DNA of 14,653 bases from an uncultured Oceanospirillales bacterium (GTDB lineage Bacteria; Pseudomonadota; Gammaproteobacteria; Pseudomonadales; Litorivicinaceae). The stretch's first letter is position 1; every line of letters starts with the position of its first letter. The stretch is taken from positions 1 through 14,653 of the forward strand of contig CAJXTO010000026.1 in NCBI GenBank assembly GCA_913061245.1, read 5' to 3'. Positions 1 to 7,771 of this stretch are shown in pieces. A model generated the notes under the pieces. That model was not told the DNA's origin. It did not search any database and saw nothing but the letters and a program-made list of their open reading frames with translations. Made by a program: the position numbers and the translations under genes.

Positions 1-366
1 CATTTTCGACGCAGAACAATACTTTTCTGCAGACAATGCAACGGCCCGTTCGACTTTCCCTTGGTCTAGGTTGTTGCCAGACACCTGAAAGTCCATGGTG
101 ATTTTAGTAAAGACGGCCGGCACAGCATCCGCCCGTTCAGCCTCAAGCACACATTCACAAGAAACGATGTCTTGTCGTTGTTTCTTTAAAATGGTGATCA
201 CATCAAAACTCGCGCAACTTCCGAGGCCCATCAAGATCAACTCCATCGGCCGAGGACCGATATTACGGCCACCATGCTCTGGAGCCCCATCAACGACCAT
301 CGCATGGCCTGAGCCACTCTCTGCTACAAATGACACCTCTTGGTGCCATGAGACACGTGCTTTCAT
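1..366 (-). CDS. OsmC family protein, YhfA-like (3' end cut by window edge)
   Basis: The first 122 residues are present; the C-terminus lies beyond the left edge. The protein starts MKARVSW and carries the OsmC/YhfA pattern: ESGSGH (16-21), GPRPMELILMGLGSCASFDV (37-56) and LSAEKYCS (111-118). C51 and C117 match the two conserved cysteines that, in OsmC/Ohr proteins, reduce organic hydroperoxides in the cytoplasm. The YhfA subgroup is poorly characterised, so peroxidase activity here is inferred from the family. C70 and C72 form an additional CxC whose role is unknown. The ATG overlaps the stop of the upstream DUF2489-like gene as ATGA, which indicates translational coupling and membership of the same leftward operon. 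In Pseudomonas, from memory, an osmC-like gene also lies downstream of trpC, but with the crp/vfr regulator gene between them; that gene is absent here. Confidence 0.88.
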   Translation of the reverse strand, partial: MKARVSWHQEVSFVAESGSGHAMVVDGAPEHGGRNIGPRPMELILMGLGSCASFDVITILKKQRQDIVSCECVLEAERADAVPAVFTKITMDFQVSGNNLDQGKVERAVALSAEKYCSASKM

Positions 367-785
367 TGATCGACCCACTCCTTTAAACGCTTAAGCTCGG
401 CTTCGAGCTCAGCTTCATGAATTTGCAATAATTGACGACGAGCGGCGTCATGCTCTCGTCGCGTTTTGACATCAATTTGCTGACGCGCTTCACCAAAGGG
501 CATGGCAAGAATAGCGTCGCTGACCTCATCAAATCGATTCAACTGAAGCTCTGACAGCCAATGGTCATGGTGCGCATCGAGCAATACTCGGATCCTCAAT
601 AAGCATTCTGATCGGTCGACCTGATCATCGAGATACGAATCAATCAATATTTGAATTCCAAGCAAGGCATCTTGTCGGGCTTGCGCTCGCTTCTCTTCTT
701 GAGTTTTGACTTGGCGCGTTAAAGACCAAGCGTACCATCCAAGACCGGCGACAATAAGAATCCCAAGAGCTATCAGCCACGGCAT
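363..785 (-). CDS. Small membrane-anchored protein, DUF2489-like
   Basis: A 140-residue protein of unknown function. Residues 1-20 (MPWLIALGILIVAGLGWYAW) form one hydrophobic segment, so it is probably anchored in the inner membrane by its N-terminus with the rest in the cytoplasm. Residues 25-40 are rich in K, R, E and Q. A conserved-looking core follows at about 40-72 (ALLGIQILIDSYLDDQVDRS, then ECLLRIRVLLD). From memory this resembles the DUF2489 family of gammaproteobacteria, whose members combine one membrane segment with an 'S-E-x-x-x-R-I-x-V-L-L-D' stretch. Residues 100-140 are alternately acidic, basic and Leu/Ala-rich, consistent with a helix or coiled coil. It begins 2 bases after the trpC stop and its own stop overlaps the OsmC-like start as ATGA, so it is a true operon member and is real despite its size. 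The family assignment is from pattern recall; no function is proposed. Confidence 0.8.
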   Translation of the reverse strand: MPWLIALGILIVAGLGWYAWSLTRQVKTQEEKRAQARQDALLGIQILIDSYLDDQVDRSECLLRIRVLLDAHHDHWLSELQLNRFDEVSDAILAMPFGEARQQIDVKTRREHDAARRQLLQIHEAELEAELKRLKEWVDQ

Positions 786-787
786 CC

Positions 788-1591
788 CTAGAGGTCCTGA
801 AACAGTCCTGTCAGCGCAACACCCGGGTCGGGCTGTCGCATAAATGCTTCACCGACCAAGAACCCATAGACGTCATGTGAGTGCATTAATTCGACATCTT
901 TCGCCTCAAGTATTCCTGATTCGGTAATGAGTAACCTGTCATCAGGAATTTGCTCTAACAGATCAAGAGTGACTGCGAGCTTGGTTTCGAATGTATGTAG
1001 ATTTCGGTTATTGATTCCGATCAAACGGTTATCCAACTCAAGTGCTCGATGGAGCTCTCGTTCGTCATGCACCTCAATCAACACATCGAGTCCGACTGAC
1101 AACGCTGTCTCATGAAGGTGTCTTAAATCGGCATCATTGAGTGCCGCGACAATCAGCAAAATACAGTCCGCACCCAAGGCTCGCGATTCGATGATTTGGT
1201 AGGGATCAACCATAAAATCTTTTCGAATCACTGGAAGGTTGCATGCCTCTCGAGCCGCCTGTAAGTCAGCGTCAGATCCTTGAAAGAAATCTTGATCAGT
1301 CAAAACAGACAAACACGAAGCGCCAGCTTTTTCGTATTGTTCAGCGTGGAGTGCAGGCTGAAAATCAGCTCTCAGTAAACCCTTTGATGGCGAAGCACGC
1401 TTGATTTCGGCAATCACAGCGGACTTTTGAGCTGCAGCCTGAGCAACAAGCCGATCAGTAAATCCTCGTGTCGCATCCTGATCTTTCAGCATCGCATGAA
1501 GTTCGTCAATTGACCGCTTTGCCTGACGATCAGCTACTTCCTGACGCTTTCTCGCAATGATGCGATCCAAAATCGTTGTCGAACAACTCAT
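788..1591 (-). CDS. trpC: Indole-3-glycerol phosphate synthase
   Basis: Cytoplasmic TIM-barrel enzyme that closes the ring of carboxyphenylamino-deoxyribulose phosphate to indole-3-glycerol phosphate in tryptophan synthesis. With the ATG at 1591 it is 267 residues, the size of a monofunctional enzyme; no TrpF (PRAI) domain is fused to it as there is in E. coli. Visible active-site positions are E62 and K64 in AEIKRASPSK, K124 in IRKDFMVDPYQI, E173 in LIEVHDE, N194 in GINNRN and S225 in TESGI. Their spacing matches the catalytic set described for Sulfolobus IGPS (E51, K53, K110, E159, N180, S211). A TTG codon directly precedes the ATG and would add one residue; I prefer the ATG. It begins 3 bases after the trpD stop and ends 2 bases before the DUF2489-like gene. 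Confidence 0.97.
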   Translation of the reverse strand: MSCSTTILDRIIARKRQEVADRQAKRSIDELHAMLKDQDATRGFTDRLVAQAAAQKSAVIAEIKRASPSKGLLRADFQPALHAEQYEKAGASCLSVLTDQDFFQGSDADLQAAREACNLPVIRKDFMVDPYQIIESRALGADCILLIVAALNDADLRHLHETALSVGLDVLIEVHDERELHRALELDNRLIGINNRNLHTFETKLAVTLDLLEQIPDDRLLITESGILEAKDVELMHSHDVYGFLVGEAFMRQPDPGVALTGLFQDL

Positions 1592-1594
1592 CAA

Positions 1595-2620
1595 TTATTC
1601 GCCTTTTAACTCTTGGGTGAGACGCGCCAACGCTTCAAGCTTTTGCATCGCCTCACCAGATTCCATGACATCCCAGGCTGCCTCAACGCCATCTTCGAGG
1701 GAATGCGCGCACCCTGCGGTGTAGATTGCTGCACCTGCATTTAATGCAACGATGTCTGACGCCGGATGATCATCAGCAGCTAATGCCATCTGAATCATGG
1801 CAAGTGACTCTTCAGCGGTTTCGACAATCAGTTCATCACGATCACTGAGGTCAAGATCGAAGTCTTGCGGTTTAATTCGGTATTCACGAACCCGTCCATC
1901 CTTCAACTCAGCAACACGGCTCGCTGCTGAGACACTCAATTCATCCAAGCCATCTTCTGAACGAACGACCAATACATGACGTGAACCCAGTCGATGCAGT
2001 ACTTCGGCAAGCGGCGTTAGCAGCGATTCATCGAAGACGCCAAGAACTTGGTTTGGCGCACTGGCTGGGTTGGTAAGCGGTCCAAGAACATTGAAAATCG
2101 TCCGCATCCCGAGCTCTTTGCGAGGGCCAATCGCATGACGCATGGCTGAATGGTGCGCAGGCGCAAACATAAACCCAACGCCAAGCGTCTCAATACAGGT
2201 TTTCACTTGACTGGCATCGAGATCTAAACGGACACCTGCCGCTTCAAGCACATCCGCTGACCCTGATTTAGAAGAGACCGACCGATTACCATGTTTCGCA
2301 ACTCGACCACCCGCGGCAGCCACAACAAAAGCTGAAGCCGTAGATACGTTAAATATATTTGCACCATCGCCACCTGTCCCACAGGTATCCACCAAGAATT
2401 CCTGTGGCACATCGACTTTGTGTGACAACTCACGCATGACACTGGCAGCACCAACGATCTCATCGATGGTTTCACCTTTCATTCGAAGACCCATCAAGAG
2501 CGCTCCGATTTGCGCATCAGTCGCCTCACCGGTCATGATTAAACGCATCACAGCAATCATTTCTTCGGCGTATAAATCGCGTTTGGCGCAAACAGCTGCG
2601 ATTGCTTCCTGGATGGTCAT
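1595..2620 (-). CDS. trpD: Anthranilate phosphoribosyltransferase
   Basis: Transfers phosphoribose from PRPP to anthranilate, the second committed step of tryptophan synthesis. It is a stand-alone 341-residue enzyme, not fused to TrpG as in enterics. Family motifs, in order: an N-terminal helical part with AQIGALLMGLRMKGET (36-51), the phosphate-binding GTGGD (81-85), FNVSTAS (90-96), KHGNRSVSSKSGSAD (109-123), the anthranilate-tunnel stretch FMFAPAHHSAMR (150-161) and GPLTNP (180-185). Two in-frame ATGs lie close together. The one at 2626 follows a strong GAGGGGGAG ribosome site, while the one at 2620 forms ATGA with the trpG stop and matches the usual family N-terminus (M-x-I-x-E-A). I chose 2620; the other adds only MV. 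The overlap with trpG implies coupled translation. Confidence 0.97.
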   Translation of the reverse strand: MTIQEAIAAVCAKRDLYAEEMIAVMRLIMTGEATDAQIGALLMGLRMKGETIDEIVGAASVMRELSHKVDVPQEFLVDTCGTGGDGANIFNVSTASAFVVAAAGGRVAKHGNRSVSSKSGSADVLEAAGVRLDLDASQVKTCIETLGVGFMFAPAHHSAMRHAIGPRKELGMRTIFNVLGPLTNPASAPNQVLGVFDESLLTPLAEVLHRLGSRHVLVVRSEDGLDELSVSAASRVAELKDGRVREYRIKPQDFDLDLSDRDELIVETAEESLAMIQMALAADDHPASDIVALNAGAAIYTAGCAHSLEDGVEAAWDVMESGEAMQKLEALARLTQELKGE

Positions 2621-3213
2621 GACCATTCTCCCCCTCTGACGGTCAGGAAGTTCCGGAGTAACTCGTGACCTTGTTGACTTGCGATGGATTCAGGATGGAA
2701 CTGCACACCCTCAACCGTCAATGTTTTATGACGAACGCCCATAATTGCTTCAGGCTCATCCAACTCATCGTGACTCCACGCGGTGACCTCAAGGCAATCA
2801 GGAACGGTCGCAGGATCAATCACGAGCGAGTGGTAACGCGTCTGTACCAAAGGCTGATTCAGCCCTAAAAAGACACCTTGTCCATCATGATGAATCGGGC
2901 TCGTTTTGCCATGCATGACTTGAGGAGCGCGAATGATTTTCCCACCAAATGCTTGCCCGATTGCTTGGTGACCCAAGCACACACCAAGCAGAGGAACTTT
3001 TCCTGAAAAGTACTCGATGACTTGAAGGCTAATTCCAGCTTGATCCGGATCGCAGGGGCCCGGACTAACCACAACATGATCAGGCTCAAGTGCGATGAGT
3101 TCATCAAGCGTCGCCTGGTCATTTCGGATCGTCGTCACTGACTCACCGAGTTCTCCGAAGTACTGAACGAGGTTATAGGTGAAGCTATCGTAATTATCGA
3201 TCATTAATAACAT
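2617..3213 (-). CDS. trpG: Anthranilate synthase glutamine amidotransferase subunit
   Basis: Class I (triad) glutaminase that supplies ammonia to TrpE. It is 198 residues, typical of the free TrpG/PabA subunit. The nucleophile C79 lies in GVCLGHQAIGQAFGG and the other triad members are H173 and E175 in QFHPES. The N-terminus MLLMIDNYDSFTYNLVQYF and the oxyanion-side VVVSPGP (47-53) are classic for this family. It lies between trpE (stop 3 bases upstream) and trpD (4-base overlap), which favours the tryptophan role. In many bacteria with a single such gene the subunit also serves PabB in folate synthesis; whether a separate pabA exists cannot be seen from this window. The start at 3213 is the only one that keeps the whole conserved N-terminus. 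Confidence 0.97.
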   Translation of the reverse strand: MLLMIDNYDSFTYNLVQYFGELGESVTTIRNDQATLDELIALEPDHVVVSPGPCDPDQAGISLQVIEYFSGKVPLLGVCLGHQAIGQAFGGKIIRAPQVMHGKTSPIHHDGQGVFLGLNQPLVQTRYHSLVIDPATVPDCLEVTAWSHDELDEPEAIMGVRHKTLTVEGVQFHPESIASQQGHELLRNFLTVRGGEWS

Positions 3214-3216
3214 CGT

Positions 3217-4740
3217 TTAGCTCCTCACCATCGGACCTTTGAGATCCTTAAATCCTGTTAATGCAGCATTCGCAGCTCGAATCACCGCCCGCCCCTTATT
3301 TAATGTTTCCATCCACTCAGACTGCGGGACTGAATCAGCAACCAAACCAGCACCCGCCTGAATATGCATCATGCCGCCTTTGATCACGGCAGTTCGGATT
3401 GCAATTGCAGTATCCATATTGCCTGACCAACCGAGATACCCGACAGCGCCCCCGTAAATTCCTCGGCGGACAGGTTCGAACTGATTGATCAGTTCCATCG
3501 CTCGCACCTTCGGAGCTCCTGACAATGTTCCAGCCGGCAGACACGCTTTCAGCACATCCAACGCGCTGACATCAGGACGTACTTTGCCTTCCACATGACT
3601 CACGATGTGCATCACATGGGAATAGCGCTCCACAACCATGTTATCAGTCAGTTCAACCGAACCAATTTCAGCGACTCGACCAACATCATTGCGGCCCAAG
3701 TCGATCAACATTAAGTGTTCACTGATTTCTTTTGGATCTGCCAACAACTCGTTTTCGAGCGCCACATCTTCTTCTTGCGTTTTGCCACGTGGTCGCGTGC
3801 CAGCAATCGGACGCACTGACACATGACCATCTTCAAGACGCGCCAGAATCTCTGGTGACGACCCGACAATGTGCGTGTCATCCAAGTTTAAAAAATACAT
3901 ATAAGGTGACGGATTTAAGACGCGTAATGCGCGATAGAGCGCTAATGGACTTTCTGCATAAGGAACAGAAATTCGCTGACTGAGTACTGTCTGCATCACA
4001 TCGCCAGCTTGGATGTACTCTTTCACTTCCTTGACTGCATTTTTAAATGCATCTTTTTCAAGACTGTATTGATAATCAGCTTCGGTAATTGGTTCGTGCT
4101 CTGTTGGATAAAACGCGGATGGATCCATCGCTGATGCGAGATCATCCAACATATCATCTAAGCGCTCACACGCTGCCTCATAAGCCCCTGCTTCTTGTGG
4201 GTTTGCGTGCGTAATCAAGGTCAGCATCCCTGATAAATTGTCAAAAACGACAACATCATCAGACCGCATCAAAATAATATCTGGGGAACCAATCGGGTCA
4301 TTTTCAGGAAGCGTCTTGGCAACACGCGGCTCCACATACTGAATCGTGTCATAACCAAAATACCCAACCAAACCACCTGTGAATTTCGGCAGGTCCAACT
4401 CTTCAATGACCCATGACGGGGTTTCACCCAGACGTACCTGATAATCCGCAATCCACGTTAATGGATCATCTGATTCAATAATTTCTACGACTTCATCACG
4501 CTCGAAGCGAGTAATTCGAGGTCCGCTGACTTCAATTCGCTCTCGTGACGGAAGCCCGATACACGAATAACGACCCCAGGTCTCGCCACCTGTCACAGAC
4601 TCCAATAAATAGGACCAAGGCCGATCGGCAAGTTTCAGATAGCAGGATAATGGTGTTTCCATATCCGCTAGTCGCTTCACTGCGACGGGAACACGTGTTA
4701 AATCGAGCTCCCGATACCGATCAAATTGTTCAGGCGTCAT
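3217..4740 (-). CDS. trpE: Anthranilate synthase component I
   Basis: Converts chorismate to anthranilate using ammonia from TrpG; the entry and control point of tryptophan synthesis. It is 507 residues. The N-terminal domain contains SYLLESVTGGETWGRYS (43-59); the LLES element in this family forms part of the tryptophan feedback pocket, so product inhibition is expected. The C-terminal chorismate-binding domain shows PIAGTRPRG, a long ISEHLMLIDLGRND element, AGTLSGAPK, YGGAVGYLG, IRTAV and QAGAGLVADS, all intact. I chose the ATG at 4740 (MTPEQFDRYRELDLTRVPV), which fits the Pseudomonas-type N-terminus; an in-frame TTG at 4746 would add two residues. The start overlaps the end of gph by 11 bases. 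There is therefore no leader region in front of trpE, and classical attenuation directly upstream is ruled out. Confidence 0.97.
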   Translation of the reverse strand: MTPEQFDRYRELDLTRVPVAVKRLADMETPLSCYLKLADRPWSYLLESVTGGETWGRYSCIGLPSRERIEVSGPRITRFERDEVVEIIESDDPLTWIADYQVRLGETPSWVIEELDLPKFTGGLVGYFGYDTIQYVEPRVAKTLPENDPIGSPDIILMRSDDVVVFDNLSGMLTLITHANPQEAGAYEAACERLDDMLDDLASAMDPSAFYPTEHEPITEADYQYSLEKDAFKNAVKEVKEYIQAGDVMQTVLSQRISVPYAESPLALYRALRVLNPSPYMYFLNLDDTHIVGSSPEILARLEDGHVSVRPIAGTRPRGKTQEEDVALENELLADPKEISEHLMLIDLGRNDVGRVAEIGSVELTDNMVVERYSHVMHIVSHVEGKVRPDVSALDVLKACLPAGTLSGAPKVRAMELINQFEPVRRGIYGGAVGYLGWSGNMDTAIAIRTAVIKGGMMHIQAGAGLVADSVPQSEWMETLNKGRAVIRAANAALTGFKDLKGPMVRS

Positions 4741-5395
4741 TACCAAGTAATTCCATCAAATCATGTATGACACGATCTGCTCCGCAGTCGTGTACGTTTA
4801 AATCCCCAGCGTATCCAAAGCTGACTAAAATTGAAGCAACACCCGCTGCCTTAGCCGCCCCCAAATCTGCTTTGCTGTCGCCGACGAGGCAAGCCTCGTG
4901 AGGAGCCCTGTCCAAGTCAGAGAGTGCTTTGTGCACCATATCAGGTTCCGGCTTTTTCGTCGGCAAATCATCACCAGCGACGATACTGTCAAATGCATCA
5001 TGAAGGTCAAAGGCTGGCAGCATCAATTCAACAAAGCGCCTTGGCTTATTTGTAACTAGACCCACTTGTTTTCCTTGGCTCTTGAGTATCTCGATCAGAT
5101 TCATTGCACCTGGATACAACACGGAGGTCTCAGCGCAAATTGGTTCATACTCCTCAAGGAACACAGAGAGCAAAAGCCGGCATAACGGCGACTCCATCGT
5201 GACAGTTTGATCATTTGTCACATGCTGTACCGCACGCTCGACTAATTTACCGGCACCATGACCAACCATTTGTTTTCCGAGATCAAGCCCAACACCTGGA
5301 AGTCCAGCTCTATTCAATGCAAGATCCAGCGCACGAGTCAGATCGGGCGCACTGTCAACTAAAGTGCCATCAAAATCGAAAAGATAAGCCTGCAT
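4730..5395 (-). CDS. gph: Phosphoglycolate phosphatase, HAD family
   Basis: HAD hydrolase expected to dephosphorylate 2-phosphoglycolate, which forms during repair of oxidatively damaged DNA ends and from oxygenase side reactions. It is 221 residues, the usual Gph size. HAD motif I is FDFDGTLVDS with nucleophile D7 and acid/base D9. Motif II is VTNKPRRF (T115), motif III is the K148 region of KKPEPDMV, and motif IV is LVGDSKADLGAA (D173, D177). The alpha-helical cap lies at about 18-85. It is the first gene of the leftward operon and overlaps trpE by 11 bases. The gph-trpE pairing is also known in Pseudomonas, where rpe precedes gph; rpe is not here because the upstream neighbour is divergent lptD. 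Some related HAD phosphatases have other substrates, but context and sequence favour Gph. Confidence 0.93.
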   Translation of the reverse strand: MQAYLFDFDGTLVDSAPDLTRALDLALNRAGLPGVGLDLGKQMVGHGAGKLVERAVQHVTNDQTVTMESPLCRLLLSVFLEEYEPICAETSVLYPGAMNLIEILKSQGKQVGLVTNKPRRFVELMLPAFDLHDAFDSIVAGDDLPTKKPEPDMVHKALSDLDRAPHEACLVGDSKADLGAAKAAGVASILVSFGYAGDLNVHDCGADRVIHDLMELLGNDA

Positions 5396-5521
5396 ACCCT
5401 AGGGTTCCAACGGTAGAAAGGTGCGAAAACATATCATTGTTTATGCAACCAAGCACCCTAAGGCCTAGGCAACATGCATCAGACTCAACTATGATCCTGT
5501 TTCAGTTCTGAAAGTGAATCT
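5396..5521. promoter_or_regulatory. Divergent gph-trp / lptD intergenic control region
   Basis: This 126-base stretch must carry the promoters for both the leftward trp unit and the rightward lptD unit. It contains a perfect 10-base palindrome ACCCTAGGGT at 5396-5405, touching the gph start codon, and a related imperfect palindrome CCTAAGGCCTAGG at 5457-5469. On the leftward strand, short frames such as the 12-codon one at 5437-5399 contain no tryptophan codon, and no terminator/antiterminator pair was seen, so a trp leader peptide is not supported. I could not recognise a good leftward -10/-35 pair for gph. The role of the palindromes is inference only. Confidence 0.5.
5466..5495 (+). promoter_or_regulatory. 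Possible sigma-70 promoter for the lptD unit
   Basis: TATGAT at 5490-5495 matches the -10 consensus at five of six positions. TAGGCA at 5466-5471, 18 bases upstream, matches the -35 consensus at four of six. Transcription would then start about 20 bases before the lptD ATG. No convincing sigma-E type element (GGAACTT with a downstream TCTGA-like box) was found, although lptD and surA are sigma-E regulated in E. coli. This is a match by eye only. Confidence 0.3.
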
Positions 5522-7771
5522 ATGAATCATCTAACATTACCTCGATCAATCGCACTCAGTGTGCTGGCAATGAGCTCAGGTGTCGCCTACGGCGAGGGAC
5601 AGACTGCCGCTGCAACTGACTGGGTCGTCGACACCTCTGGAACCTATCTGTGCCAAGGATATTACAGCCCTCCACTGGTCGAAGGATCGCCCGGTGATGA
5701 TTTAAATGCTGAAGCAGAAAACACAGATTACGACGGGAATGATCGTGTCATTTTGAGTGGTAATGCATTTATTACCCGCAATGATTTCCAGCTCGAAGCT
5801 GATCGTGTTTCATTTTTAAATTCAACAGGCGATGGTGATGCTGAAGGGAACGTCAAGATTCGGCGGCCAAATACCCTTCTGATTGGCGATACCGCCTCGG
5901 TGAACGTGCGAACTAACGCCTTTGATCTCAAAAACTCATCGTTTGTAACGCACCAAAATCGGTTGCGAGGTGACTCAGAGTTCGCGATCGGAGCTCCGAA
6001 CGGTGATATTCGCGTGGTTAATGGAACCATTACATTTTGTGCACCAGGCGTGAATTCCTGGGATTTACAGGCCAAGCAAATTTATTTGAATCAATCATCT
6101 GGTCGTGGCTGGGCAAATAATGTTGTTGTTCGCGTGAAAGAAATTCCTGTGTTTTACACACCTGCTCTTGGATTCCCTCTGGATGACAGGCGCCTAACTG
6201 GTTTCCTGTTCCCAAGTTACTCACTGGGCTCAACATCTGGAACGGAAATTGTGACTCCGTTTTATTGGAACCTCGCGCCAAATTACGACCTACTGATTCA
6301 GCCTCGATTTATGTCAGCGCGAGGTACCGCACTTGGCCTACATGGTCGATATCTGTTCGAAGACTTTAGTCTCTTTGAAGCTAAAACCGAACAATTACCC
6401 GACGACAAGGTGACAGGAACAGACCGTCATATTTCAAAACTGACGCTGACAAGTGACCCATCAAAGGCTGTGATCTGGAACATGACATATGAAGATGCAT
6501 CCGATGGTACCTATCAGGATGATCTGGATAACTTCGCTGATCTTTCAGATAAGCAACAGTTGACGTCCTCCATTGGAGCAACAGTCCGTGGTGATAATTG
6601 GAGCGCTGGATGGCTCGTCGACCGGATCGATGTCGTTGATCCCTCTGTCACTGGCTCAGCCGTCAAGTTTTCGAGACAGCCGCAGTTGACTGCATCTTGG
6701 GCCGAATACGGTGAAAACTGGAATCTCTTTGTTTCGGGTGATGCGACTGAATTCACACGGACAACGACTGGGCTAACCAGCTCGGATCCATCGGAAGGAC
6801 GCCGTCTTTCATCAGATTTAAAAGCTGAATATCCAATGTCGCGTGCTTTCGGCTCGCTGACTCCAGCTGCCCTAGGATTTGCTCGTTGGTCAGAAGCAAC
6901 CACGGGTACAACAACGCAAGATAACGCGTATTTCACCTATGGTGCGTCCCTCGATGGCAGCCTCAATTTTGAGAAGTTCGGGGAAAACGGCTCACTTCAC
7001 GAGATTATCCCGCGTGCGAAGCTTTTGGTTCGTGAACCGAATGAGGATCCAACCGTTGTAAAATTCGATACTCCCGACACAGCCAACGAAACAGATACGG
7101 TAAGTCAGATCTTTTTAGATAACCCGATCTCTGGCGGTGACTTCGTCGGCGATACTCGAGAAATCGCATTATCACTTACTTCTCGCGGGATCAATTCGAA
7201 TGGTATCGAAACATATCGCGTGACCGCTGGTCGCACTATTTTCCTTCAAGATCGCGGTGTGACCTTGTCCGGCGATCCAGAAACCACCGATCAAGGACCT
7301 TTGGTCGTTGAGTCAACTGCACGTCTTGCTGAATCCTTTAACTGGAATACGCGCTTCTCGTCCGTAGCTGATGGCGAGACCATGGATACTGCGACAAACG
7401 AATTTAAGTATCGGACATCAGACACAGATTACGTCACGCAACGTATTGTTTGGGACAATGATGCCGCAACTCGTACGGACCTCTACGTCTCAAATCAAGT
7501 TGGTCAAGATTGGCGCTTCCTCGCAGGTCTGCAGTGGGAACCGAATACGGAAGAGCGGGTCAACCAAGTTGTTGGCATTGAGTACGAAAGCTGCTGTTGG
7601 CGTGCTGCAATGGTTCATGCCTATGAGCGTGACCAAGTCACAGCAACCAATGGCGGACACTCAGTAAAATTACAAGTCGAACTCAAAGGACTCGGCGTCT
7701 TAGGTCGCGGAGCTTCTTCAATCATGGAACGTTTATTGGAAGGTTATGAACTCTCTGAAGCTCGGTATTAA
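5522..7771 (+). CDS. lptD: LPS-assembly protein LptD (outer-membrane translocon)
   Basis: Outer-membrane beta-barrel that, plugged by the lipoprotein LptE, inserts lipopolysaccharide into the outer leaflet. It is 749 residues, slightly shorter than E. coli (784). Residues 1-24 form a signal peptide with likely cleavage after VAYG. The periplasmic OstA/beta-jellyroll domain covers about 70-170 (VILSGNAFITRNDFQLEADR and downstream repeats). The barrel follows, with family signatures FYTPALGFPLDDRRLTGFLF, PFYWNLAPNYDLLIQPRF and SARGTALGLHGRY. Cysteines at 44, 173, 691 and 692 reproduce the two-plus-two layout whose disulfides are needed for assembly in E. coli (C31, C173, C724, C725); C691-C692 sit in ESCCWRAAMVHAY. 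There is an Asp/Glu-rich linker at 54-75. It is the first gene of the rightward unit, and its last 26 bases overlap surA, the chaperone that helps fold LptD. Confidence 0.97.
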   Translation: MNHLTLPRSIALSVLAMSSGVAYGEGQTAAATDWVVDTSGTYLCQGYYSPPLVEGSPGDDLNAEAENTDYDGNDRVILSGNAFITRNDFQLEADRVSFLNSTGDGDAEGNVKIRRPNTLLIGDTASVNVRTNAFDLKNSSFVTHQNRLRGDSEFAIGAPNGDIRVVNGTITFCAPGVNSWDLQAKQIYLNQSSGRGWANNVVVRVKEIPVFYTPALGFPLDDRRLTGFLFPSYSLGSTSGTEIVTPFYWNLAPNYDLLIQPRFMSARGTALGLHGRYLFEDFSLFEAKTEQLPDDKVTGTDRHISKLTLTSDPSKAVIWNMTYEDASDGTYQDDLDNFADLSDKQQLTSSIGATVRGDNWSAGWLVDRIDVVDPSVTGSAVKFSRQPQLTASWAEYGENWNLFVSGDATEFTRTTTGLTSSDPSEGRRLSSDLKAEYPMSRAFGSLTPAALGFARWSEATTGTTTQDNAYFTYGASLDGSLNFEKFGENGSLHEIIPRAKLLVREPNEDPTVVKFDTPDTANETDTVSQIFLDNPISGGDFVGDTREIALSLTSRGINSNGIETYRVTAGRTIFLQDRGVTLSGDPETTDQGPLVVESTARLAESFNWNTRFSSVADGETMDTATNEFKYRTSDTDYVTQRIVWDNDAATRTDLYVSNQVGQDWRFLAGLQWEPNTEERVNQVVGIEYESCCWRAAMVHAYERDQVTATNGGHSVKLQVELKGLGVLGRGASSIMERLLEGYELSEARY

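Noticed and set aside
95..394. 99-codon rightward open frame at the left end
   Set aside because: Antisense to the OsmC-like gene, which has clear family motifs; the rightward product has none.
5399..5437. 12-codon leftward frame just before gph, considered as a trp leader peptide
   Set aside because: It contains no tryptophan codon, lacks a ribosome site, and has no terminator hairpin after it.
6514..6936. 140-codon leftward open frame opposite lptD
   Set aside because: Lies opposite a conserved barrel coding region; its composition reflects lptD codons read backwards, and no ribosome site or domain was seen.
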